DNA from: Catenovulum adriaticum
GTDB taxonomy: Bacteria > Pseudomonadota > Gammaproteobacteria > Enterobacterales > Alteromonadaceae
NCBI RefSeq assembly: GCF_026725475.1
Contig: NZ_CP109965.1
Location: forward strand, 558,001-622,000
Length of the DNA: 64,000 nucleotides
Reading direction: 5' to 3'
Positions 1-7,435 of this stretch are shown one piece after another. Made by a program: the position numbers and the translations under genes. The notes beneath the pieces are model-generated. The model had not been told where the DNA came from. It made no database searches and saw only the letters and a program-made list of their open reading frames with translations. How positions within the stretch are numbered: the stretch's first letter is position 1; each line of letters starts with the position of its first letter.

Positions 1-1293
1 TACCCTAAAGACCTTAATATGGTGCTTTATAAAGTAACAAAAGACTGGGTTGAAGGAAATGGTACGGTAACCAATGCAAATGATGGTGCAACTTGGTATG
101 AGTTTGATTACGCAGATCACTATTATTCACAGCAAAATGATTGGCAAACACAAGGCGGTGACATTGATCAGGTAACTGATTACGGCTTGGGCGCTAACGG
201 ATTAGTTGCCATGTCAAACATTAAAGCAAAAACGTGGAGCGAGTTTGATATTAGCAACCTTGTTAGGGAGTGGGCTGCTACTGGTAATAATTACGGTGTG
301 TTATTGAAAGGGTTAACAGCTGGCACTGATGCATTTTATGCATCAAGTGAATATAGTGATGCTCAATATCATCCGTACATAGAAGTTATTTATGAAAGTG
401 TACCAGTTGTTAAACTAAATAATTACTCAATAACCAGCTATGGAAAAGAGCAGGACAAAAACGGCGGTATACAAGTGGACAGCCAAGGTTATCATTTAGA
501 GTTAACAGGAAACACTTGGAAAAAAATTAACCTTGCCAGTAAAATTACAGAAAACACAGTATTAGAACTGGATTTTACCGGAGACAGCTTGGCAGAGATT
601 CAAGCAATAGGCTTTGATAATGATGACGTGATAGACCCTAGCAGTGTATTCCAGCTTGCTGGAATACAAGAGTGGGGCTATAACCAACATCAACCAAATG
701 CCAAAGGCCATGTAAAAATACCGATCGGTCGCTATTTTACAGGACAATATGAGCATTTGGTGTTTATTAATGATAACGACAATAATGATCAAGCGGTCAG
801 CGCGACTTTTAGCAATATCAAAATTTATGAGCAAGCTTTAAGTGAATTTAACAATCAGGTTTTATTTTACCCGGGCAATTTAGTTTCGGTTGAAACTGAG
901 CTGACAGGAGAATATAAAGTAAGTTCAGACGGCAGTGAAGTTACGGTTGAAGGCGATACCTCGTTGAAGATGTCGCTGCCTTATCATGTAACTGCCGATA
1001 CTCAACTGGAAGTAAAAGTATCAGGTATTGATAATTCTAGCTTGGTTGGTATTGGTTTAGTTAAAGGCGATTCGCTAGATCAAGAGACGGTTTTTCAGCT
1101 TGGCGGCAATCAAAGCTTTGGTATACAGGAATATAAAACAGATAATGGCACTGGCCTGATCAACTTTACGATTCCCGTAGGTGAATACTTTACAGGCGAA
1201 ATGAAGTACCTTGTACTGCTAATCAAAGCACTGGACGGTTTGACAACCATACCTGTTGTTATTAAAGATGTTAAGTTAGTGGAAATGTTTTAA
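1..1293 (+). CDS. Secreted carbohydrate-active protein, C-terminal part (DNRLRE-type domain plus two tandem modules); 5' end outside window
   Basis: The reading frame is open from base 1, so the gene begins upstream and the ATG at 19 is internal. The first ~125 visible residues resemble a DNRLRE-type beta-sandwich (FDISNLVREW, then a YIEVIYE end strand), a domain common in secreted polysaccharide-binding or -degrading proteins. Two diverged copies of a ~140-residue module follow, at about 130-272 and 285-424. They share VFQLAG/VFQLGG, an aromatic-rich segment and IPIGRYFTG/IPVGEYFTG. Such modules look like carbohydrate-binding appendages of marine lyases and glycosidases (inference). No catalytic domain is visible. 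The protein does not end in a PEP-CTERM or LPXTG signal. A terminator follows directly. Confidence 0.75.
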   Translation, partial: YPKDLNMVLYKVTKDWVEGNGTVTNANDGATWYEFDYADHYYSQQNDWQTQGGDIDQVTDYGLGANGLVAMSNIKAKTWSEFDISNLVREWAATGNNYGVLLKGLTAGTDAFYASSEYSDAQYHPYIEVIYESVPVVKLNNYSITSYGKEQDKNGGIQVDSQGYHLELTGNTWKKINLASKITENTVLELDFTGDSLAEIQAIGFDNDDVIDPSSVFQLAGIQEWGYNQHQPNAKGHVKIPIGRYFTGQYEHLVFINDNDNNDQAVSATFSNIKIYEQALSEFNNQVLFYPGNLVSVETELTGEYKVSSDGSEVTVEGDTSLKMSLPYHVTADTQLEVKVSGIDNSSLVGIGLVKGDSLDQETVFQLGGNQSFGIQEYKTDNGTGLINFTIPVGEYFTGEMKYLVLLIKALDGLTTIPVVIKDVKLVEMF

Positions 1294-1315
1294 TTGTAAC
1301 CATTTTTGCTCGTAC

Positions 1316-1346
1316 GAGTGTGGTTAGGTTTTTGCCACACTCTTTT
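1316..1346 (+). terminator. Rho-independent terminator after the partial secreted protein
   Basis: An 8-bp perfect stem (GAGTGTGG at 1316-1323 with CCACACTC at 1335-1342) has an 11-nt loop and is followed by TTTT. It lies 23 bp after the stop codon at 1293. Confidence 0.7.
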
Positions 1347-1429
1347 GGCATTTTTCCCAGTAAAATTATACTTGAATTTATTTCGGCGGCTTTGGTAAAT
1401 CCTAGAAAAGCTATGCTTAGCAAGAATCA

Positions 1430-1630
1430 ATGACAAAGATATCAGAAATTTTAGGAGATTGTAGAATTATCAATCCATTTAATGTGATTTGTACTGATAA
1501 TTTTGATTGCAAAACTTTAGAAGGTGGAAAAAATTTATTTTTTGACAATGGACATTTCAGTGCTTACGGGGCATTGAAAGTGTGGCCTTATATTGAGGGG
1601 AAATTAAGAAAGGGTATTCCGGTTCAATGA
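1430..1630 (+). pseudogene. Remnant of an SGNH-type acyltransferase C-terminus
   Basis: The 66-residue frame contains CKTLEGGKNLFFDNGHFSA followed by YGALKV. This resembles the C-terminal end of the SGNH domain of OafA/YrhL-like sugar O-acyltransferases, where a D-x-x-H pair sits in the last block (here DNGHFS). A full member has about 600 residues. An in-frame stop (TAG at 1418-1420) lies just upstream and no acyltransferase-3 membrane domain is visible before it. It is therefore best read as the 3' relic of a deleted gene. The lone ATG at 1430 has no convincing ribosome-binding site. Family assignment is by eye. Confidence 0.5.
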
Positions 1631-1759
1631 TCAGGAAATGATCGATAAGTGACCACTTTACCAAATATCGCAGGGCTAATGGTTTATAGTCAAGAACGCA
1701 TTTTAAATCTTATCATATATTCTAGCTGATATAGTAACCTGACGCGTAGAGGTTTAAAA

Positions 1760-2443
1760 TTATTCGCCAAATTGATAAGCAAATGTTTCAATATCTTTCA
1801 AATACATATCTTCTACTATCTTTTTGCTTTCCTCATCATAGTATTCAGTATAATGTTTTCGTTTGTCGTTACTTTTTTTAAATTCAAAAGAGAGTATTTT
1901 TTGTAATCTTGATTTTTTCTTTGAAGAGTTTATATGTGGGAGTTCAGAATCGTGGAAGCCTAATTGGTCACATACATAGTCAAAATCAGTTTGAAGTTGT
2001 TCAAATTTACCAACAAAATCAACAATAAGGTTTCCGGAATCATCATGCAAAAAATCATATTGGGGTAGTAAATGACGATAGGCATCTGAGTAACTACTTT
2101 TGTCCGGTAGTCCTTCTATAAGGAATTCCTTAAAGGATAATTTTTTGTGATAATCACGATAATTATATTCAGAAACAATCCGTGACCAAGGGTTCCTCAC
2201 AAATGAAAATTTAAAATAAGCCTCAAATTTATCTTTTCTTATGTGGCCACAGTTTACGTATTCGTCCGCTGTAAGGTGTGCTAATCTTTCAGGCCCCATT
2301 TCAGGTTTAGGGTTGTACCTGAGGAGTAAAGGTGCTCTATCTTTCCAAGACAAATTATGATGTTTTAAGAAAAAGTGCTCTACGCTTTGTCCTGCAGCCT
2401 TGGGGATGTGTATAAATATGCATTTGTATTTATTAGATATCAT
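1760..2443 (-). CDS. Sulfotransferase family 2 protein
   Basis: 227 residues. The N-terminus has the 5'-phosphosulfate-binding-like loop FIHIPKAAGQS (residues 10-20). A 3'-phosphate-binding-like block FSFVRNPWSRIVSEY lies near residue 80-94. This order and the small size match the Sulfotransfer_2 family of PAPS-dependent carbohydrate sulfotransferases. It is the last gene of the minus-strand polysaccharide operon, 224 bp after the preceding sulfotransferase gene. The likely role is sulfation of a sugar of the exopolysaccharide in the cytoplasm; acceptor and position cannot be read from sequence. The start ATG has only a weak AAGA-type ribosome-binding site. The gene is very AT-rich even compared with its neighbours. 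Confidence 0.82.
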   Translation of the reverse strand: MISNKYKCIFIHIPKAAGQSVEHFFLKHHNLSWKDRAPLLLRYNPKPEMGPERLAHLTADEYVNCGHIRKDKFEAYFKFSFVRNPWSRIVSEYNYRDYHKKLSFKEFLIEGLPDKSSYSDAYRHLLPQYDFLHDDSGNLIVDFVGKFEQLQTDFDYVCDQLGFHDSELPHINSSKKKSRLQKILSFEFKKSNDKRKHYTEYYDEESKKIVEDMYLKDIETFAYQFGE

Positions 2444-2495
2444 ATTAATCTTATTTTGTTGATTATAAACAAGTGGTAGTGGAAATTCTTTGCTC

Positions 2496-2518
2496 TAGGA
2501 TAGCCACTGGCTATCCTA
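2496..2518. repeat. 23-bp near-perfect dyad in the gap between two sulfotransferase genes
   Basis: TAGGATAGCCA (2496-2506) and TGGCTATCCTA (2508-2518) are exact inverted copies separated by one base. There is no T-run on either strand, so it is not an ordinary terminator. It could be a protein-binding site, a processing hairpin or a recombination scar. Confidence 0.6.
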
Positions 2519-2667
2519 ACCAATTTTACTTTAATAATACCCTTTTTATTTAGTACCACGCAGTAGGGCTCTCTTCCATTAAGTTTAAAGCAGAATACCT
2601 CAGAAATGAGTCGAAACGTTATTTTCATATGACAATATAGATTGAAAAGGACGCACACGAGGCTCAT

Positions 2668-3594
2668 TTAATCCAGATAATTAAAGTCTTTCATTTGCGT
2701 TTTACATAAATGAGAGATAATTAATTTATCTAGTTTGGGTATATAACCGACTTGACTTTTTTCATGTGAAGAGCCGACTTTATTTTTAATTATTCCTCTA
2801 TCTACGGGCTGCTCTAAGTATTGATCTAACTTGTCAAGCGACTTCGGCATAAGTAAATCCTCGTAACGTACTAGAAAGCCACCGACATCTGGACAAACAC
2901 GTTTAAAAGAACTACTTAGTTTGTTCCATTGTTTGGAGTACTTCACAGCGGTATTAACGGGTTTGTCAGGGTATTCATCATACCAATGTTTTCCAAGTTT
3001 ATTGTACGAAGAGTAGGCGGTCAGAGGATCTCGAACAATAAAAATGAATTTGGCATTTGGATATAATAGCTTGAGAATGTAACAGATATCAGCTTCCCAC
3101 CTGACCTCTTTTATACCCCAATTATCACAACCTTTAGCTTTAGCAGGAGTAGCAAGCCATTCATATATATAGGCTTCCATTGCTTTTAAAGTGTATTGAT
3201 ATTTAGGCGTGATGTTTGCAATCCATTTTTGGCTAAGATCTTTGGAGTAGCTCTCTGAAAAAAAATATTCGTCCCGCGGGTAGTTTCCCCGAATTGTCGA
3301 TAATGGTTTAATTAGGTTTTGTAATACGCCAGATTCACTCAACGGCTCTCCCCATATGAAGTAATTGGCCGAGAGAACAAGACGTTGCAATAATGTTGAA
3401 CCGCTGCGCCAACCTGCAGAAAATAAAAAAACTGGTTTTTCATCTATGTTTCCCGTGTAAATTGGAGTTGATTTTTTAGACAGTATTTGACTTATTTCTT
3501 TCAGTGTCAATTCTTGATTTTGTGAATCCTGTTGGTACGCTAAAAATGTATTTGTACCAATAAAGGTATCTTTTAGGTATTTTATTATGCTCAT
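2668..3594 (-). CDS. Sulfotransferase domain protein
   Basis: 308 residues. The phosphate-loop motif FSAGWRSGSTLLQRLV (about residues 54-69) matches the PxxGTT/S-type PAPS-binding loop of the sulfotransferase superfamily. FIFIVRDPLTAYSSYNKLG about two thirds along corresponds to the 3'-phosphate-binding strand and helix, and FLVRYEDLL is the usual block after it. Cytoplasmic, no membrane segment. It lies 82 bp downstream of a glycosyltransferase gene in the same operon. The probable function is PAPS-dependent sulfation of a polysaccharide precursor (inference); the acceptor is unknown. The start ATG lacks an obvious Shine-Dalgarno. Confidence 0.8.
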   Translation of the reverse strand: MSIIKYLKDTFIGTNTFLAYQQDSQNQELTLKEISQILSKKSTPIYTGNIDEKPVFLFSAGWRSGSTLLQRLVLSANYFIWGEPLSESGVLQNLIKPLSTIRGNYPRDEYFFSESYSKDLSQKWIANITPKYQYTLKAMEAYIYEWLATPAKAKGCDNWGIKEVRWEADICYILKLLYPNAKFIFIVRDPLTAYSSYNKLGKHWYDEYPDKPVNTAVKYSKQWNKLSSSFKRVCPDVGGFLVRYEDLLMPKSLDKLDQYLEQPVDRGIIKNKVGSSHEKSQVGYIPKLDKLIISHLCKTQMKDFNYLD

Positions 3595-3676
3595 TCTATG
3601 CTGCTCTTTGTTATTAATTGGTTTCTCAGTATTGATATGAGATTACATAGGTTTACGTTTTTCTGTGTATTTAAAA

Positions 3677-4753
3677 CTATTGATTATATTTATAAATGCA
3701 GCTTGTCTTTTTCCCTATTTTATCCCAACAAAGCTGTTTCGCTGCTTCTAAATTCACCAGCCCTCGGCTTTGCGACTCTGCTTTAGTTGCGCTTTGTAGT
3801 GCAGGTAATAGGCCCGAATTATCATCAAAATAAATAACCCCTTCATCAGGAACACACCCAAATATACTAGCGGAATCGGGCAGTATTAATGCTTTACCAT
3901 GTGTCATTGCCAGTATGGTTGAACCTGAAGTAAGTGTTTTAGCAAATGGTAGAACAATATAATCAGCGATGTTTAGAATATCGGCAACGTCTTCATCTTT
4001 AATAAAACTAAATTCAGTAATGATATTTTTATGGTTATCAATTAAATCTAATAAAACTTGTTTGTATTCATCAGAACTGGGCTTGCCAAAAATTAATAAT
4101 TTGGCATCTTCAGCTTGGTGTTGCTTGAAATTTTCAATCAGGTTTTCGACACCTTTATAAGGCCGGACTGCGCCAAAAAATAAAAACACATTAGTTTGTG
4201 GTGTTAACTGGAATTTTTGTTTAAATGCTTCAGTTTTGTTTGCACTGGCATAGCAATTGTCATAGTTTCCATGGGGTATAACCTGTGCATTTTTTAGTGC
4301 ATCAGACTGATAAAAATCGATAAGTAGTTCTTTAGCTTGCTCACTATGAATTATTACTTGGCTGACGTATTTAGTTAATAAACGCCGAATATATATTTCT
4401 CGATTTTGGTCGTGTCCTTCGTGCGCAGTTTTGTTGTGTATGGTCCAAATTATTTTGGTTCCCCGAGCACGGCAAATTAAACAATCCAACATGAGTAAAA
4501 AGCACTTTATTCTAAAAATCAGCCCGTTTCTTGACCAAGCAAGCCTTCTGATAATTTCTGTGATCCAGTGTAAATGAATAACATCTGGATTATTATTTGA
4601 GTTAACTAGCTTGTTGAGCAGAAATAAGCCTTTTGGATAATTTGCATAATTTACTTTATATCCATTTTGTTCAATGCTGTTTGCAAGCAAGTTTTGGTAT
4701 GGGTTGTCAGTACTATAGTCTGGTGTAAATATAACTGTTTTTTGCGTATTCAT
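3677..4753 (-). CDS. Glycosyltransferase, GT4-like
   Basis: 358 residues with a GT-B layout. The N-terminal half includes VIHLHWITEIIRRL and IIWTIHNKTAHE, typical of GT4 acceptor domains. The C-terminal half starts at NVFLFFGAVRPYKGVENLI, the usual nucleotide-sugar domain entry strand, and has a Thr-Ser-Gly-Ser segment (TLTSGSTILAM) where many GT4 enzymes carry the E-x7-E donor site. The classical glutamates are not obvious, so it is a divergent member. It probably transfers one sugar to the lipid-linked repeat unit on the cytoplasmic face. The gap to the flippase gene is 13 bp. Confidence 0.78.
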   Translation of the reverse strand: MNTQKTVIFTPDYSTDNPYQNLLANSIEQNGYKVNYANYPKGLFLLNKLVNSNNNPDVIHLHWITEIIRRLAWSRNGLIFRIKCFLLMLDCLICRARGTKIIWTIHNKTAHEGHDQNREIYIRRLLTKYVSQVIIHSEQAKELLIDFYQSDALKNAQVIPHGNYDNCYASANKTEAFKQKFQLTPQTNVFLFFGAVRPYKGVENLIENFKQHQAEDAKLLIFGKPSSDEYKQVLLDLIDNHKNIITEFSFIKDEDVADILNIADYIVLPFAKTLTSGSTILAMTHGKALILPDSASIFGCVPDEGVIYFDDNSGLLPALQSATKAESQSRGLVNLEAAKQLCWDKIGKKTSCIYKYNQ

Positions 4754-4766
4754 CGGTTTTCTCTGC

Positions 4767-6254
4767 TTAAACTAATTTCTTTTTAACAGCGATTAGTTTG
4801 TCTTTTATAAAATCTAGTAAAGTCAGTGCGGCGCTAAATTCAGTGTGGTAATTTTTAATCCAATGGGTCATATATCGACTGACAAAATAATAAGCTGGCA
4901 ATGCTAACATTAAAGTAATTAATAAATTGAATATTCTGGGAAGTTCAAAATAGACACTTAAAATCATGTATTGAGGTAAAGCACACAGACAGCTAATCGC
5001 AAGATATCCAATTAGTGAAAGGTAAATGCTGGCCTGCTTAATTTGTACAAAGCGTTTGATATAAAGTACGTTAATTATTAACGCAAAAGGAACAAATGCG
5101 GCTCTGATCATTGAAAACTCTTCAATTGTGACACCATAATTCACGGACACTAGCATGATCACAAGTATTAATAGGGTCAAGAACGCATTAAAAAATACAA
5201 AACGCTTAACCAAATCGTTTGCTAAAAATGCATTAGCCAGCAGTTGAGCGAAACAGGTAAAATAAGCGAGCGTCAAAAATGATTCAAAAATTGGTAAGGC
5301 GACTAACCATTTATCCCCTAATAGTAGTGAAACAAATACATCCATAAATAAAAATACCCCAACAAATATAGGGCTAATAATTAATGCCAGAGCGATAATG
5401 CCTTTTTCTATGTCTGAATTAGAGTTATTTGGTGCACTGCCTTTATTTTTACTTAATGCTGTAAGCATAATGTTGCTGAGTGGAGCATAAATTTCTTGCA
5501 TGGGCATACTGCCGTTACTTTTACCTACTTCATAGAAGCCAACTTGAGAGGTATCAAAAAACTTGCCTGCAATTACAATATCTGCTTTGCCACGAATATA
5601 GCCTACAAACACTTCAAGAATCAGCCATTTAGAAAAATTCCAATTTTCTCTTAAGCCTTGTAACCTAAATTTAGGTACGGGCAATTTCATTGTGTAAGTT
5701 CGTAATACCATGAGTAAAACAGATGCTAATACCCCATAAATAATGGCTCGGTAATCTTGAAAATAAAACGCAAACCCAATATTGATAGCAACACTTAAAA
5801 TTTTCACCAAAATATTTACGTTAACGACAGGTTTGTAATTGAGATCTCGCATAAATCCAAAAAAATAGATATTTTGGAGGGATTTAATGGATAAACAAAT
5901 GGCGTACACCCAAAGCAGCTCAGTAACGACAGGGGCGCCATAAAAATTACCTATCGGCCCAGACAAGCAGACTAAAAGTACTGCCATTAAATTCAAATTG
6001 ATAAACCTAAATGTAAAGGTGGTATTGTAAATGTCGTTATCTATTTTACTTTGTTTTAATATGTACTTTTGCGTGCCTAAATCACCTAAAGATACAAACA
6101 GTTCATAAACGACAGCAGCTAGCGCGATTAAACCAAAGTCTTCAGGAGCCAACAAGCGAGCCATGATTGCCGTGCTGGCGATACCCAAAAAACGCACGGC
6201 AAAATTGCCATAAACACTGAATAGCGAACTGGAAACTAACAGTTTAGTTGACAT
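4767..6254 (-). CDS. Wzx/TuaB-like polysaccharide repeat-unit flippase
   Basis: 495 residues, almost entirely hydrophobic, with about 12-14 predicted membrane spans. The N-terminus (FLGIASTAIMARLLAPEDFG) is the hallmark of oligosaccharide flippases of the MOP superfamily. It is the only flippase in the locus and probably moves undecaprenyl-linked repeat units across the inner membrane for assembly and export by the Wza/Wzz-like proteins encoded at 25.6-27.9 kb. Its start overlaps the end of the preceding glycosyltransferase gene by 11 bp, consistent with translational coupling. A matching Wzy polymerase is not found in the window. Confidence 0.88.
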   Translation of the reverse strand: MSTKLLVSSSLFSVYGNFAVRFLGIASTAIMARLLAPEDFGLIALAAVVYELFVSLGDLGTQKYILKQSKIDNDIYNTTFTFRFINLNLMAVLLVCLSGPIGNFYGAPVVTELLWVYAICLSIKSLQNIYFFGFMRDLNYKPVVNVNILVKILSVAINIGFAFYFQDYRAIIYGVLASVLLMVLRTYTMKLPVPKFRLQGLRENWNFSKWLILEVFVGYIRGKADIVIAGKFFDTSQVGFYEVGKSNGSMPMQEIYAPLSNIMLTALSKNKGSAPNNSNSDIEKGIIALALIISPIFVGVFLFMDVFVSLLLGDKWLVALPIFESFLTLAYFTCFAQLLANAFLANDLVKRFVFFNAFLTLLILVIMLVSVNYGVTIEEFSMIRAAFVPFALIINVLYIKRFVQIKQASIYLSLIGYLAISCLCALPQYMILSVYFELPRIFNLLITLMLALPAYYFVSRYMTHWIKNYHTEFSAALTLLDFIKDKLIAVKKKLV

Positions 6255-7428
6255 GGGCTGGTGAAATCTCTTGGTTAAATATTTGAGTTAGCTGGCGACC
6301 ACAGGCTTGTTCATTGCGATCAAGTCTGGCTTGCTTCAAGTTTTCTTTAAAAATTTCTGTTTGTGTACAACTGGTGGTTGTTAGCTGTTTGATTAATCGA
6401 TCCATTTCTTCTAAATTGTCACACAAGTAGCCAATTTGACCATGTTGGTTAAAAAGATTTTCTGTATATTCATTTTTTAACGTGATCATTGGGATGAGCA
6501 TATTCATGCAGTCGATCATCACGCCACTAGCGGCAAATTGATAGTAGTCATATCGGAAGGGCAAAATCACAAAATCACAGCCCGTAAGCGTTTGATAAAA
6601 ATCGTCGTAACTTAATGGTTTTTCTAAAGGCCCCATAGCAAGTTTAACTTTGCCTGAAAAATCATTTTTATAGATATTTTTAATGTCGGTTGTGATGGCT
6701 TTAAATTTTGCTTGTGAATGATTTTGGCTCGCCAACTTTAAAAAACGGTCGAATCCTTTATCTAAAGTCGCAGTTCCAAAATAGCCGAATGATAAATTGT
6801 CACCCGTTTTGTTAAGCGGTGCATCGGGTTTATCTTGGTAAAATGTGGGATGTGGCAAACATTGAATCGACTCTGACAAATGTGGCAATAACTTGGTTAA
6901 GTTATTTTTAATATGTTGTTCAAGCACAATTATTTTAGTATATCTAGGATTGATACGGCTTATTGTATATTTGTAATCTAGCCATTGTGGTAAAAGTGGG
7001 CTGACTCGCTTGTTCTCTTTTACGGTACTGAGCTCGCCGTGAAACAAAAAATAAAAATTAAACTTTTTAAACCGAAAGAAATTCACTATTTTAGTGGCCC
7101 AAATGCAGGCAGGGGTTGTTTCTAATATAAAAAAGTTATTTGCTTTTGTCTGATTATTTATTTTTAAAAACGCTAATATGAAACGCCATATGCTGATAAA
7201 AAAAGATAAGCGATAAGGCTTACGTACATCTACATTATAGCTTTGTACTAAGTTGACATGTGCCTCGTTAAAATAATCTAAGTTTTGTTTATAGTAGTTT
7301 TGGTTGCAGTAGAAATTTATTTTTTGATTAAGCGCGCTGTGTATGGATTCACTAAGTGCCACATTAAAAGCGACATGTCGTTTCCCTTGTGCAAATAAAT
7401 CTAAAACTGCAATATTTTTATTAGTCAT
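6244..7428 (-). CDS. Glycosyltransferase-like protein (GT-B fold)
   Basis: 394 residues. The C-terminal half enters with LSFGYFGTATLDKGFDRFLKL, the usual start of the nucleotide-sugar domain, and carries CDFVILPFRYDYYQFAASGV in the donor-site region. The N-terminal half is divergent (IAVLDLFAQGKRHVAFNVA) and lacks the glycine-rich opening of standard GT4 enzymes. It is assigned to the GT-B group by architecture and operon position, and substrate is unknown. It sits between the deacetylase-glycosyltransferase fusion (7-bp gap) and the flippase (11-bp overlap). Confidence 0.7.
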   Translation of the reverse strand: MTNKNIAVLDLFAQGKRHVAFNVALSESIHSALNQKINFYCNQNYYKQNLDYFNEAHVNLVQSYNVDVRKPYRLSFFISIWRFILAFLKINNQTKANNFFILETTPACIWATKIVNFFRFKKFNFYFLFHGELSTVKENKRVSPLLPQWLDYKYTISRINPRYTKIIVLEQHIKNNLTKLLPHLSESIQCLPHPTFYQDKPDAPLNKTGDNLSFGYFGTATLDKGFDRFLKLASQNHSQAKFKAITTDIKNIYKNDFSGKVKLAMGPLEKPLSYDDFYQTLTGCDFVILPFRYDYYQFAASGVMIDCMNMLIPMITLKNEYTENLFNQHGQIGYLCDNLEEMDRLIKQLTTTSCTQTEIFKENLKQARLDRNEQACGRQLTQIFNQEISPAHVN

Positions 7429-7435
7429 TCTTTTC

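Larger units (their letters stand above)
1294..1759. other. Gap between partial secreted gene and the EPS operon
   Basis: 466 bp of AT-rich sequence. It holds the terminator at 1316-1346 and the gene remnant at 1430-1630. I see no clear terminator for the minus-strand operon that ends at 1760. Confidence 0.6.

Noticed and set aside
2440..2667. 75-residue minus-strand frame between two sulfotransferase genes
   Set aside because: No recognisable domain, no ribosome-binding site, odd composition, and it spans the 23-bp dyad. More likely a non-coding gap.
3598..3786. 62-residue plus-strand frame
   Set aside because: Mostly antisense to the 3' end of a glycosyltransferase gene; composition is that of a shadow frame.
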